Positions 7,732-16,438 of a stretch of DNA of 57,472 bases are shown piece by piece. How positions within the stretch are numbered: the first letter of the stretch is position 1; each line of letters starts with the position of its first letter. The DNA comes from Bacilli bacterium (GTDB lineage: Bacteria; Bacillota_I; Bacilli_A; RFN20; CAG-826): NCBI GenBank assembly GCA_017445245.1, contig JAFSUM010000005.1:1-57472 (forward strand), written 5' to 3'. The notes below the pieces were generated by a model. The model did not search any database. It saw only the letters and a program-made list of their open reading frames with translations, and had not been told where the DNA came from. The position numbers and the translations under genes are program-made.

Positions 7732-8182
7732 TTTGCTTCAAAGCCTTGCCAGCAATGGCAAGACCCTCGGATCGATCGAATCGATGACCGGTGGACTTTT
7801 CGCCGAGAAGGCGACCATGGTCCCCGGCGCGAGTAACGTCTTCAAAGGCGCGATCGTTTCCTACACACGTGACGTCAAGGAAAAGGTGCTCGGCATCGAT
7901 CCGAAGATCATCGACAAGGAAGGCGTCGTTTCGGAAATCGTGGCCCAGAAGATGGCCGCGAAAGGACGTGAAGTCCTCGGTGTCGACGTCGCTTTGTCCA
8001 TCACCGGCAACGCTGGTCCGACTGCCGAACCTGGCGATGCGGAAATCGGCCAAGTCTATTTCGGTTTAGCCACCAAAGACGGAACCTGGTCCTTTGGCTA
8101 TAAACTCATGGGCACCCGTCAGGAGATTCGCGAGAAAGCGGTCGACCTGATGATTACTTTTGGCTTAAGCCAGACCAAATAA
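7715..8182 (+). CDS. Nicotinamide-nucleotide amidohydrolase (CinA C-terminal domain)
   Basis: 155 residues, only the PncC/CinA-C domain; full CinA has about 410 residues with an extra molybdopterin-binding-like N-terminal domain. It deamidates NMN to recycle pyridine nucleotides. Signatures are SIESMTGGLF (about 20), VPGASNVFKGAIVSY, GVVSEIVAQKMA and SITGNAGP. A strong SD (AAAGGAGG, 7698-7705) fits the ATG at 7715. Lies between pgsA and recA, as in Bacillus. Confidence 0.92.
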   Translation: MSRMYDLLQSLASNGKTLGSIESMTGGLFAEKATMVPGASNVFKGAIVSYTRDVKEKVLGIDPKIIDKEGVVSEIVAQKMAAKGREVLGVDVALSITGNAGPTAEPGDAEIGQVYFGLATKDGTWSFGYKLMGTRQEIREKAVDLMITFGLSQTK

Positions 8183-8201
8183 TTTTCGTTTTTTCTTCCA
8201 A

Positions 8202-8224
8202 TTGATCAAAAACGCACTATAGAA
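8202..8224 (+). promoter_or_regulatory. recA upstream element with TATAGA box
   Basis: TATAGA at 8218-8223 is the likely -10 box. The 23 nt at 8202-8224 match 16395-16417, upstream of the first MacB-like gene, at 20 positions. No canonical -35 or LexA-type box is visible. Confidence 0.35.
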
Positions 8225-8242
8225 AAGGTGGAGGAACCTTTT

Positions 8243-9250
8243 ATGGCCCAAGACAAAGACAACACACAAAAAGCTCTCGAAGACGCGATTCGCGGTATTG
8301 AGAAAAGTTTCGGCAAGGGCGCGATTATGCGCCTTGGCGAACGCGAACACGTCGACGTGGACGTCATCCCGACCGGCTCCATCCTTTTGGATCAAATCCT
8401 CGGGGTTGGCGGTTATCCGAAGGGACGTATCATCGAAATCTATGGTCCCGAATCATCTGGCAAGACCACGTTGGCCCTCGAAGCCATCGCCGAAGCCCAG
8501 AAGAAGGGCGGCCGCGCGGCCTTTATCGACGCAGAACACGCGATCGATCCCGAATACGCGGAAAAACTCGGCGTCAATATCGACGAGCTTCTCCTCTCTC
8601 AACCTGACTCTGGCGAACAGGCTTTAGAAATCGCCGAAGTCCTCGCGGAATCCGGCGCGATCGACCTCCTTGTCATCGACTCGGTCGCGGCCCTCGTCCC
8701 CCAAGCGGAACTCGACGGCGTGATGTCCGACCAGCAGGTCGGTATGCAAGCGCGCCTCATGTCCAAGGGATGCCGCAAGATCGCCGGTGTCCTCAACCGC
8801 ACGGGCACGATCGTCATCTTCATCAACCAACTCCGCCAGAAAGTCGGTGTCGTCTATGGCAACCCCGAAACGACGACGGGTGGTATGGCATTGAAGTTCT
8901 ACTCATCCATCCGCATCGACATCCGTCGCGCCGAAGCGATCAAGGTCGGCAGCGAAATCGTGGGGAACACCGCGAAGATTAAAATCGTCAAGAACAAGGT
9001 TGCCGCCCCCTATAAGTCCTGCACCATCGAAATCGTGTACGGCAAGGGCATCTCTAAGGTTGCTGAATTGCTTGATCTTGGCGAGAAGTATGGCCTCGTC
9101 GCCAAGTCTGGCAACTGGTATCAAATCGGAGCCGATAAGATCGGCAATGGCCGTGAAGCCGCTAAGGGATACCTAGAAGCGCATCCGGAAGTCGCTGATA
9201 AACTCGAAGCCGATATTCGCGTGGCGATGAAGGCTCCGGAAGAGAAATAA
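8243..9250 (+). CDS. recA: Recombinase RecA
   Basis: 335 residues. RecA catalyses strand exchange in homologous recombination and triggers LexA cleavage where LexA exists. Walker A is GPESSGKTT near residue 67, Walker B is [10 protein letters not shown], and the loop L2 region with [22 protein letters not shown] is intact. The ATG at 8243 follows GGTGGAGG; an in-frame GTG at 8228 lies inside that SD. It ends in a single terminator. I see no SOS box upstream. Confidence 0.98.
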   Translation: MAQDKDNTQKALEDAIRGIEKSFGKGAIMRLGEREHVDVDVIPTGSILLDQILGVGGYPKGRIIEIYGPESSGKTTLALEAIAEAQKKGGRAAFIDAEHAIDPEYAEKLGVNIDELLLSQPDSGEQALEIAEVLAESGAIDLLVIDSVAALVPQAELDGVMSDQQVGMQARLMSKGCRKIAGVLNRTGTIVIFINQLRQKVGVVYGNPETTTGGMALKFYSSIRIDIRRAEAIKVGSEIVGNTAKIKIVKNKVAAPYKSCTIEIVYGKGISKVAELLDLGEKYGLVAKSGNWYQIGADKIGNGREAAKGYLEAHPEVADKLEADIRVAMKAPEEK

Positions 9251-9263
9251 ACTTCTGTCAATA

Positions 9264-9300
9264 GAAAAGGGCTTATCCGTTGTTTGGCGGCCCTTTTTTC
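9264..9300 (+). terminator. Rho-independent terminator after recA
   Basis: Stem GAAAAGGGC (9264-9272) with GCCCTTTTTTC (9290-9300), where the T run forms part of the stem. The following 220 nt to rny are AT-rich; TATAAT at 9460-9465 could be the rny -10 box, but no good -35 is seen. Confidence 0.8.
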
Positions 9301-9522
9301 TTTACACGGTCGAGGGCGGATTCCTTGGTTTGTTATACGTGCGCTTATCATCAAAGATAACTGGGTATGTCCAATATTGTTTCATAGAGTTAAAATATGT
9401 TGCCTGAAGCAGATCGCCTAGACCTGCCGTTAGGAATAAAATTCAATCCTGATTCCGTTAATATAATCGGTTCGGTCCAAAGGATGATCTCGCTTTTTGG
9501 CGATATATCTTAGGAGAACTTC

Positions 9523-11100
9523 ATGGTTACATTTGCATTGGAGGGAGCAGGGCTTCCTCTATTGATAGTCGCGATCGTTTTAGGCGTGGCTGTCTTAGCC
9601 CTAGCCGGCATCTTAATAATTCTGCAAATTCGTGGCAAAAAAGCCCAGAAAAGCGCAGATGAGATTCTGAAAGAGGCCCGTATGAAAGCGGATCACCTCT
9701 TGAAAAACACGCAGCTTGACGCCAAACAGGCCGCCTTTGAAATCAAGCAGGCCGCCGAGAACGAAGCCAGGACGCGCCGCAACGAAATCGCGGGGGAAGA
9801 ACAAAAACTTTCCCTTCGTATCGAAGCCTTTGAAACGAGGGAGAACGCCCTTGCCGACAAGGAGCGCGTACTCGATGAAAAGAAGACTCGTCTCGAGGAG
9901 TCGATCGAGGCTTACAAGCGCCGCCAGGATGAACTCGACGCCAAAATCGATGACATCATCAAAGAGCTTGAAAAGGTGGCTGGCATGTCCACGCAGGAAG
10001 CCCATGACGAAATCATGGCACGTGTTGAGTCAAAAATGTCAATGGAAATCGCTTCCTACATCAAAAATGCCGAAGATGAAGCGAAAGCTACCGCCGCTGA
10101 AAGGGCGACCGATTTGCTCGTTCTCGCCTGCCAGCGGTACGCTCAAGATGTCGTTTCGGAACGGACAGTTTCGGTCGTCGCTTTGCCTAGCGATGAGATG
10201 AAGGGTCGTATCATCGGCCGCGAAGGTCGTAACATCAAGGTGCTCGAATCCGAGCTTGGTGTCGACATCGTTATCGACGACACCCCGGAAGCCATCACGG
10301 TTTCTTGCTTCGATCCCATCCGCCGCGAAGTCGCGCGCCGTACGATCGAATATCTTGTTAAGGACGGCCGTATCCAACCTGGCCGTATCGAGGAAGTCGC
10401 TGCGAAGTGCCGTAAAGAAATCGAAGAGTCCACGCAAAAGTATGGCGAAGAAGCTTGCTTCAAACTCGGACTTCCGCGTATCAACCGCGAGCTCGTGGCC
10501 TTCATCGGTCGCCTCCATTACCGTACTTCCTATGGCCAGAACGCTTTGACTCACTCGATGGAAGTCGCTTACCTCACCGGCCTTATGGCTGGCGAACTCG
10601 GATTGGATGTCAACCTCGCCCGTCGCGCTGGCTTGCTCCACGATATCGGCAAAGCCATTGACTTCGAACAAGAGGGAAGCCATGTCGAACTGGGCGCCCA
10701 GCTCGCCAAAAAATATGGCGAGAACGACGTCGTCATCAATTCGATCGAATCGCACCACGGCGATGTCGAGGCCCGTTATGTCATCTCGCATCTCGTCGCC
10801 GCGGCCGACACGTTGTCCGCCGCTCGTCCGGGTGCCCGCAGCGAAACGCTTGAGACCTATATCAAACGCATCGAGCAGTTGGAGACCCTGGCGAAAGGAT
10901 TCGATGGCGTCGATAAGGCCTATGCCATGCAGTCGGGCCGCGAAGTCCGCGTTATCGTCAAGGCGGAAAAGGTTTCGGATTCCGAAGCCGTCCTTATCGC
11001 CCAGCAACTCCGCGATAAAATCGAAGCCGAGGTTACCTATCCCGGTCAGATCAAAATCGCCGTTATTCGCGAAACTCGCGCCGTCGAGACCGCGAAATAG
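9523..11100 (+). CDS. rny: Ribonuclease Y
   Basis: 525 residues, the usual length. RNase Y is the membrane-bound endoribonuclease that starts mRNA decay in many Bacillota. Domains in order: N-terminal membrane helix (about 10-36), a long charged coiled coil (about 40-165), KH domain with GRIIGREGRN (about 229), and HD domain with HSMEV and LLHDIGK (about 345-370). SD TAGGAGAAC precedes the ATG. The stop is 2 nt before ymdB. Two YlbF-family proteins that could form its specificity complex are also encoded in the window. Confidence 0.98.
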   Translation: MVTFALEGAGLPLLIVAIVLGVAVLALAGILIILQIRGKKAQKSADEILKEARMKADHLLKNTQLDAKQAAFEIKQAAENEARTRRNEIAGEEQKLSLRIEAFETRENALADKERVLDEKKTRLEESIEAYKRRQDELDAKIDDIIKELEKVAGMSTQEAHDEIMARVESKMSMEIASYIKNAEDEAKATAAERATDLLVLACQRYAQDVVSERTVSVVALPSDEMKGRIIGREGRNIKVLESELGVDIVIDDTPEAITVSCFDPIRREVARRTIEYLVKDGRIQPGRIEEVAAKCRKEIEESTQKYGEEACFKLGLPRINRELVAFIGRLHYRTSYGQNALTHSMEVAYLTGLMAGELGLDVNLARRAGLLHDIGKAIDFEQEGSHVELGAQLAKKYGENDVVINSIESHHGDVEARYVISHLVAAADTLSAARPGARSETLETYIKRIEQLETLAKGFDGVDKAYAMQSGREVRVIVKAEKVSDSEAVLIAQQLRDKIEAEVTYPGQIKIAVIRETRAVETAK

Positions 11101-11102
11101 GG

Positions 11103-11900
11103 ATGAAAATACTCTTCTTCGGAGATGTAGTAGGAAATCGGGGCATCGCCTCGATTTCTTCGTCTTTGAAGAAAATCAAAGAACGTTACGGGGCTTGCTT
11201 TTGCATCGTTAACGGGGAAAACGCGGCAGGGGGTTTTGGCCTTCGCTATAGCGATTATCGCCTCCTTCGCGATGCCGGCGCCGACTGCGTTACATTAGGC
11301 AATCATTACAACGATCATGGTTTCGTCGAAGATTACATCGAGGATACCCACGCTTTGGTGCGTCCTTGCAATACACGCTACTTCGACTATGGACCGGGAA
11401 GTATCGTTTTCGAGGTGGGTGGAGTAACTATTCGCGTTACGAACGTCCTGGGCACGGCTTTCATGAAGGAACAGGTGAATTCCCCGATGGCTGCATTGAC
11501 GGATATTTTGGACGAAGGGAAAGCCGACATCCATATCGTTGACTATCATGCTGAGTCTACTTCCGAAAAAGCGACCTTCGCCTATCTATTTGACGGGCGC
11601 TTGTCGGCCGTAATTGGTACGCACACCCACGTGCAAAGTAACGATGCGCGCATCCTTCCAAAAGGAACTGCGTTCATGACCGATGTCGGTATGTGTGGGA
11701 ACCTTGAATCCGTCATCGGATACGAACCGACGAGTGTAATTAACCGGATCATATTCAATGGGCCAACCGGTGTCCGAATTGGCGAAGAAGGACCGTTATT
11801 GATTAATGCGGTGCTTCTGGACATCAACCCGGAAACGGGACGAACAGAATCGATTCGACCCATCTATTGGATTGACGGAGAGGAGAGAGTCTATGGCTAA
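11103..11900 (+). CDS. ymdB: YmdB-family metallophosphoesterase
   Basis: 265 residues. In Bacillus YmdB is a cyclic-nucleotide phosphodiesterase that affects biofilm and motility decisions. Metal-binding motifs are GDVVGN (about 7), NGEN (about 37), GNHYND and GTHTHV. It lies directly downstream of rny, as in Bacillus, and its last 8 nt overlap the miaB start. Bacillus spoVS, which follows ymdB there, is missing. The in vivo nucleotide substrate cannot be read from the sequence. Confidence 0.93.
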   Translation: MKILFFGDVVGNRGIASISSSLKKIKERYGACFCIVNGENAAGGFGLRYSDYRLLRDAGADCVTLGNHYNDHGFVEDYIEDTHALVRPCNTRYFDYGPGSIVFEVGGVTIRVTNVLGTAFMKEQVNSPMAALTDILDEGKADIHIVDYHAESTSEKATFAYLFDGRLSAVIGTHTHVQSNDARILPKGTAFMTDVGMCGNLESVIGYEPTSVINRIIFNGPTGVRIGEEGPLLINAVLLDINPETGRTESIRPIYWIDGEERVYG

Positions 11901-13641
11901 GAAAATCTACAAGTCTCTCCCCGACATGGGGAAAGCGAGAAACAGGGTGGATCGCCCTGTTCTTCGGCGTGAGGACATTATCGTTCCTGCTTCGGTTTCC
12001 TCGTATGCGGAAGGACGGAAGTTCTTTATTCGAACGTTTGGTTGCCAAGCCAATGTCCGCGATGAAGAAATCATGGCTGGTTATTTAGAAAAGGCGGGCT
12101 TTTGCAGGACTAATGAAGCAAAAGAGGCGGATTTGGCCATCATCAATACTTGTGCGGTTCGCGAGAACGCCGAAGAGAAAGTCTATGGTGAAATCGGCAA
12201 CTTCAAAGCCAACCATCTTCGCGATAAAGATTTCACTCTCGCCGTCTGCGGATGCATGATGCAGGAAGAAGGAGTGGCCGAGAACCTCATGACGCGTTAC
12301 CCCTTCGTCAACATCATTTTCGGGACGCATAACATTGACAAATTGCTTGATCTTCTTGCGGAACATCTAGAACGCAAAAAGGATCTCGTCGATATTCTTT
12401 CCTTCCCGGGGGATATCGTGGAGAATTTACCCTCGACGCGTTTGGACTCGTATAAGGCGTTCGTCAATATCATGTATGGGTGCGACAAGTTTTGCACGTA
12501 TTGCATCGTCCCTTATACAAGGGGGCGTGAACGTTCGCGTTCGAAGGAAGACATTCTGGCGGAATGTCGCGAACTGGTGGAGCAGGGGTACCAGGAAATT
12601 ACCTTGTTGGGACAAAACGTAAATTCCTACGGGAAGGATTTCCAAGACGGAACCTCATTTGCCTCTATTCTCGAAGAGGTTGCCAAGTTGGGAATCCCGC
12701 GTCTTCGCTTCATGACTTCTCATCCTTGGGACTTTTCGGATGAGATGCTCGATGTCATCGCGAAGTATCCAAACATCATGAAATGCATTCACCTTCCGGT
12801 TCAATCCGGGTCGGATGTTGTGCTGCGCCGCATGGGGCGCCGTTATAGCAGAGAAGAATATCTTCGCCTTGTCGCCCACATCCGCGAACGGATGCCAGAA
12901 TGCGCCTTAACGACCGACATCATCGTTGGTTTCCCCGATGAGACCGAAGAAGATTTTCGGGCTACTTTATCGCTTTGCGAAGAAGTGAAATACGACGCGG
13001 CCTTTACTTTTATCTATTCGCCTCGAAAAGGAACGCCCGCGGCTAAGATGAAAGACGACGTCGACGATGCGACGAAGCACCGCCGTTTCGATCAGCTCGT
13101 CAAGGTCATCGAGAAAGGCGTTATTGGCCATGCGGAAAAGATGGTTGGTAAAACGTTTGCCGTACTGGTTGATGGACCGAGCAAAAAAGACCCCTCTTTG
13201 CTCTCGGGTTATACCGAATCTGGGAAGCTTGTTCATTTCCGCGGGCCTTCGCAGCTTAAAGGCCACATTGTCGATGTCTTAGTGAAAGAGAGCCATACCT
13301 TTTCGATGATTGGCGAACTAACGGAAGACCCTTTGCTCCTCTTGGCCAAAGATTTCGCCAAAGCGTTTCAAAACGAAGAAGTCGTCATCCGTTATAACGA
13401 GGCGATGAAAGCGTTCAAAAAAAGTGAATCTGTCCAGCGCTTACGCGATGAACTGGAAGCAAGTCAGCGCGCTTTGGCCCTCTCTGTAAAAGAAGGGAAG
13501 GATGAAGCGTATTTAGGTGCGAAGAAAACGTATCTCGCCCTAAAAGAAAAATATGAGAATCATCCGATCGTGATGAACCTACATTCCGCCCAAGAAGAGT
13601 TGCAGCGCGAACTCGATTTGATTCAGGAGAAGCTGCCGTGA
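11893..13641 (+). CDS. miaB: MiaB tRNA methylthiotransferase fused to a C-terminal YlbF/YmcA-like domain
   Basis: 582 residues; ordinary MiaB has about 440-510. MiaB makes ms2i6A37 in tRNAs. Residues about 40-165 are the UPF0004 domain with its cysteines (FGCQAN, NTC, GCM). The radical-SAM domain has C-x3-C-x2-C in CDKFCTYC, and a TRAM domain runs to about 475. Residues 478-582 (from 13324) are helical and charged and resemble the Com_YlbF family: LLAKDFAKAFQNEEVVIRYN, then KYENHPIVMNLHSAQEEL. In Bacillus ymcA lies directly behind miaB, so this looks like a fusion of neighbours. Start at 11893, preceded by GAGGAGAG. No frameshift is needed. Confidence 0.93.
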   Translation: MAKKIYKSLPDMGKARNRVDRPVLRREDIIVPASVSSYAEGRKFFIRTFGCQANVRDEEIMAGYLEKAGFCRTNEAKEADLAIINTCAVRENAEEKVYGEIGNFKANHLRDKDFTLAVCGCMMQEEGVAENLMTRYPFVNIIFGTHNIDKLLDLLAEHLERKKDLVDILSFPGDIVENLPSTRLDSYKAFVNIMYGCDKFCTYCIVPYTRGRERSRSKEDILAECRELVEQGYQEITLLGQNVNSYGKDFQDGTSFASILEEVAKLGIPRLRFMTSHPWDFSDEMLDVIAKYPNIMKCIHLPVQSGSDVVLRRMGRRYSREEYLRLVAHIRERMPECALTTDIIVGFPDETEEDFRATLSLCEEVKYDAAFTFIYSPRKGTPAAKMKDDVDDATKHRRFDQLVKVIEKGVIGHAEKMVGKTFAVLVDGPSKKDPSLLSGYTESGKLVHFRGPSQLKGHIVDVLVKESHTFSMIGELTEDPLLLLAKDFAKAFQNEEVVIRYNEAMKAFKKSESVQRLRDELEASQRALALSVKEGKDEAYLGAKKTYLALKEKYENHPIVMNLHSAQEELQRELDLIQEKLP

Positions 13642-14507
13642 TTGTTGTTTTGCTGGGACCGACGGGTTCGGGTAAGAGTGACCTCGCCCTCGCTTTGGCA
13701 AAGGCCCTCGATGCCGCGATTATTAACGGGGATGCCTTTCAGGTTTACCGCGATCTTTCGATTGCAACGAACAAGCCTTCGCAGGAAATCCTTGCAAAAG
13801 TTCCGCATTTTCTTTACGACTTTGTTCCGCTAGATTCGGCCTATAGCGTTGCCGAATACCAAGCGGATGCGCGTTGTGTCATCGATTTTCTTCAGGCGAA
13901 AAACCAAAATATCATCATCGAAGGTGGCACGGGCCTATACGTAAAGGCCGCTCTTTATGACTATGCTTTCACCCAAGAAAGCACTCACGACGAACGTGCC
14001 TATGACGATAAGTCCAACGATGAGCTTTATGAGATGCTGCGCCTCCTTGACCCAAAAACGTGTGAGAAGATCCATCCGAACAATCGACAGCGTATCATCC
14101 GAGCCCTTGAGATCCATGCCTCCTCCGGAAAGACGAAAAGCGAAATCGAAGAGGAGCAGGCCCATGCCTGTCTCTATCCCGCGACGTTCTTGGCTCTAGA
14201 CGTCGAGCGCGAGGGGCTCTACGAACGTGTAGACGAGCGTGTTGAAGACATGTTTGCTCGCGGCTTGCTCGAAGAGACGATTCCGTTAATCGAACAGTAC
14301 GGCCGTTCTGCCAGCGCGTTTAAAGCGATTGGCGTGAAGGAACTGTTTCCTTATTTGGATGGAGAGATTTCGCTGGAGGAAGCCAAGCAGCAAATCAAGC
14401 TGAACACACGTCATTATGTGAAGCGCCAAATGACCTGGCTCCGACACCAATTCCAACTCCATTGGGTCAAGAACCTAGATGAAGCCCTTGATATAATCAA
14501 GGCCTAA
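13638..14507 (+). CDS. miaA: tRNA dimethylallyltransferase
   Basis: 289 residues. MiaA transfers the dimethylallyl group to A37 of tRNAs with A36-A37-A38, the step before MiaB. P-loop GPTGSGKS is at residues 7-14, followed by NGDAFQVYRDLSIATNKPS and EGGTGLYVKA. The start is a GTG overlapping the miaB stop (GTGA), so translation is coupled. The C-terminus carries TRHYVKRQMTWLRH, a family signature. Grouping both enzymes of one modification in one operon is sensible. Confidence 0.96.
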   Translation: MIVVLLGPTGSGKSDLALALAKALDAAIINGDAFQVYRDLSIATNKPSQEILAKVPHFLYDFVPLDSAYSVAEYQADARCVIDFLQAKNQNIIIEGGTGLYVKAALYDYAFTQESTHDERAYDDKSNDELYEMLRLLDPKTCEKIHPNNRQRIIRALEIHASSGKTKSEIEEEQAHACLYPATFLALDVEREGLYERVDERVEDMFARGLLEETIPLIEQYGRSASAFKAIGVKELFPYLDGEISLEEAKQQIKLNTRHYVKRQMTWLRHQFQLHWVKNLDEALDIIKA

Positions 14508-14557
14508 ACATTTTTTAAATAAAGACTATACTTATCCGAAATTAGCAAGGGGATTTT

Positions 14558-16165
14558 ATGTTGCAGAATATCGAACAAGTGGCCGCGAAGGCCCATATCG
14601 AGCCTGAATATCTTGAACCATACGGCCGTTATAAAGCAAAAATCGATCCTTCTCTTTTTGAGAAAGTGAAAGGCAATCCGGACGGAAAGCTTGTTTTGGT
14701 TACCGCCATCACGCCGACGAAAGCAGGCGAAGGCAAGACGACCACATCCATCGCCTTAGCTGACGGCATGGCCAAAATCGGCCAGGAGGCAATGCTTTGC
14801 CTTCGCGAACCGTCCCTCGGTCCTGTTTTTGGCATCAAAGGCGGCGCGACTGGCGGTGGCAAATCCACGGTCGAGCCCGCAGAAGACATCAATCTTCACT
14901 TCACGGGCGACATGCATGCTTTGACTTCCTCGATTAACTTAATCGCGGCGATTATTGATAACTCAATCTATCAGGGCAATCCCTTGAACATCGACCCCAA
15001 CCGCATCACTTGGACGCGTGCGCTCGACATGAATGATCGTGCGCTGCGCAATGTTACCGTTGCTCAAGGCGATCCCAAGGGTACTCCGCGCGAAGACCAT
15101 TTCTGCATTACTGTCGCCAGTGAGCTTATGGCAATCCTTTGCCTTGCCCTTGACGAAGAGGATTTCCGTAAACGCGTGAACCAAATCATTGTCGCTTATG
15201 ATTTCGATGGGAAGCCCATTCGCTTGGAGCAGCTTCGCATCTCCAAAGCCATTCTCAAATTGATGAGAGAGGCGTTGAAAGTGAATATCGTTCAGACTGC
15301 TGAGAATAACCCTGCGTTCATCCATGGTGGCCCCTTTGCCAACATTGCCCATGGCTGTAACTCTTTGATGGCGACGCGCCTTGCCCTCAAACTTGCCCCG
15401 TTGGTAATCACGGAAGCCGGCTTTGCCTCGGACCTCGGTGCCGAGAAGTTCCTTGACATCGCTTCCAGGGTTGGTGGACTTCATCCTGACGCCTGCGTTT
15501 TGGTCGCGACCATCCGCGCGCTGAAACTCCATGGCGGCGTTGCTTTCGAAACGCTTGATCAAAAGAATTTGGAGGCTCTTGAAAAGGGCCTTTGCAACCT
15601 TACCGCCCATTATGGCAACCTGAAACTCTATGGCATTCCTGTCGTCGTTGCGATCAATCACTTCGCTTCAGATGATGAAGAAGAAGTTGCCTTATTGCGG
15701 AGATATTGTGAGAAAAATGGTTATCCCGTTGCCTTCTTGGATGGATTCTGCAATGGCGGCGAAGGTTCTGTCGAACTTGCTCGCCTCGTCAAGAAGACTC
15801 TCGAAGAAGTTCCTTCCAATTACCATCCGCTTTATCCGTTGGATGCCCCTCTCAAGGAAAAGATCGAGACCATCTGCACCAAGATTTACCACGCGGGTAA
15901 AATCGAATACAGCGAACTTGCCGAAAAACAGCTCGCCGATTATGAAGCGCTTGGCTATCGAAACGCGTTCATCTGTGTCGCGAAGACTCCCCAATCGCTT
16001 TCTGACGACCCGAAGGTTCTCGGCGCTCCCGAAGGATTTACGATTCATATCCGCGAAGTCCGCCTTTCCGCGGGCGCGAACTTCGTAATCCCCTTGACGG
16101 GTTCGATCTTGACGATGCCTGGACTTCCGAAAGTGCCAGCCGCCGTCATGATGGAGGATCGTTAG
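14558..16165 (+). CDS. fhs: Formate-tetrahydrofolate ligase
   Basis: 535 residues, slightly short for the family (about 555). It makes 10-formyl-THF from formate, THF and ATP in one-carbon metabolism. The P-loop region TPTKAGEGKTTTS is near residue 57, followed by REPSLGPVFGIKGGATGGG and EDINLHFTGD. Later come ENNPAFIHGGPFANIAHGCNS and EAGFASDLGAEKF. TATACT at about 14529 may be its -10 box, and AAGGGG is the SD. The downstream DUF951 start codon overlaps the stop by 1 nt. Confidence 0.97.
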   Translation: MLQNIEQVAAKAHIEPEYLEPYGRYKAKIDPSLFEKVKGNPDGKLVLVTAITPTKAGEGKTTTSIALADGMAKIGQEAMLCLREPSLGPVFGIKGGATGGGKSTVEPAEDINLHFTGDMHALTSSINLIAAIIDNSIYQGNPLNIDPNRITWTRALDMNDRALRNVTVAQGDPKGTPREDHFCITVASELMAILCLALDEEDFRKRVNQIIVAYDFDGKPIRLEQLRISKAILKLMREALKVNIVQTAENNPAFIHGGPFANIAHGCNSLMATRLALKLAPLVITEAGFASDLGAEKFLDIASRVGGLHPDACVLVATIRALKLHGGVAFETLDQKNLEALEKGLCNLTAHYGNLKLYGIPVVVAINHFASDDEEEVALLRRYCEKNGYPVAFLDGFCNGGEGSVELARLVKKTLEEVPSNYHPLYPLDAPLKEKIETICTKIYHAGKIEYSELAEKQLADYEALGYRNAFICVAKTPQSLSDDPKVLGAPEGFTIHIREVRLSAGANFVIPLTGSILTMPGLPKVPAAVMMEDR

Positions 16166-16380
16166 TGGAACTACTCGAATATCGTCTTTATGACGAAGTC
16201 GAGATGAAAAAAGCCCATCCCTGCTTTGCGCGCAGCAAACGTTTTCAAATCGTTCGCGTCGGAGCGGACATCAAAATTATGTGCTTAGGGTGTGGGAATG
16301 TCATGATGATTGACCGCGCGGCCTTTAATACAAAGATTAAAAAGGTCCTCGCCCATCACGATAAACCTTTGGTTCCGTAA
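16165..16380 (+). CDS. DUF951 family protein
   Basis: 71 residues, function unknown. It matches the small DUF951 (YyzM-like) family of Bacillota: a Y-DEVEMKKAHPC start, the middle RFQIVRVGADIKIMCLGCGN, and MIDRAAFNTKIKK. The two conserved Cys clusters (HPC and CLGCG) suggest a metal site. The start is GTG at 16165, sharing one base with the fhs stop. Bacillus keeps a relative near ychF, which lies about 5 kb further on here. Confidence 0.85.
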   Translation: MELLEYRLYDEVEMKKAHPCFARSKRFQIVRVGADIKIMCLGCGNVMMIDRAAFNTKIKKVLAHHDKPLVP

Positions 16381-16394
16381 TCTTTATTTATAAG

Positions 16395-16417
16395 TTGTTC
16401 AAAAAAGAACTATAGAA
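16395..16417 (+). promoter_or_regulatory. Upstream element of MacB-like ABC operon
   Basis: TATAGA at 16411-16416 is the likely -10 box. The element is 20/23 identical to the one before recA. It also contains GTTC-N6-GAAC, a short inverted repeat. Confidence 0.35.
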
Positions 16418-16438
16418 GCAGTGAGGAGGCCTTTTGCC

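Noticed and set aside
8183..8242. LexA/SOS box before recA
   Set aside because: No GAAC-N4-GTTC-type palindrome is present.
10039..11007. Long open frame antisense to rny (322 codons)
   Set aside because: Mirror of a real gene; codon bias in GC-rich third positions keeps the opposite frame open. No recognisable motif or SD.
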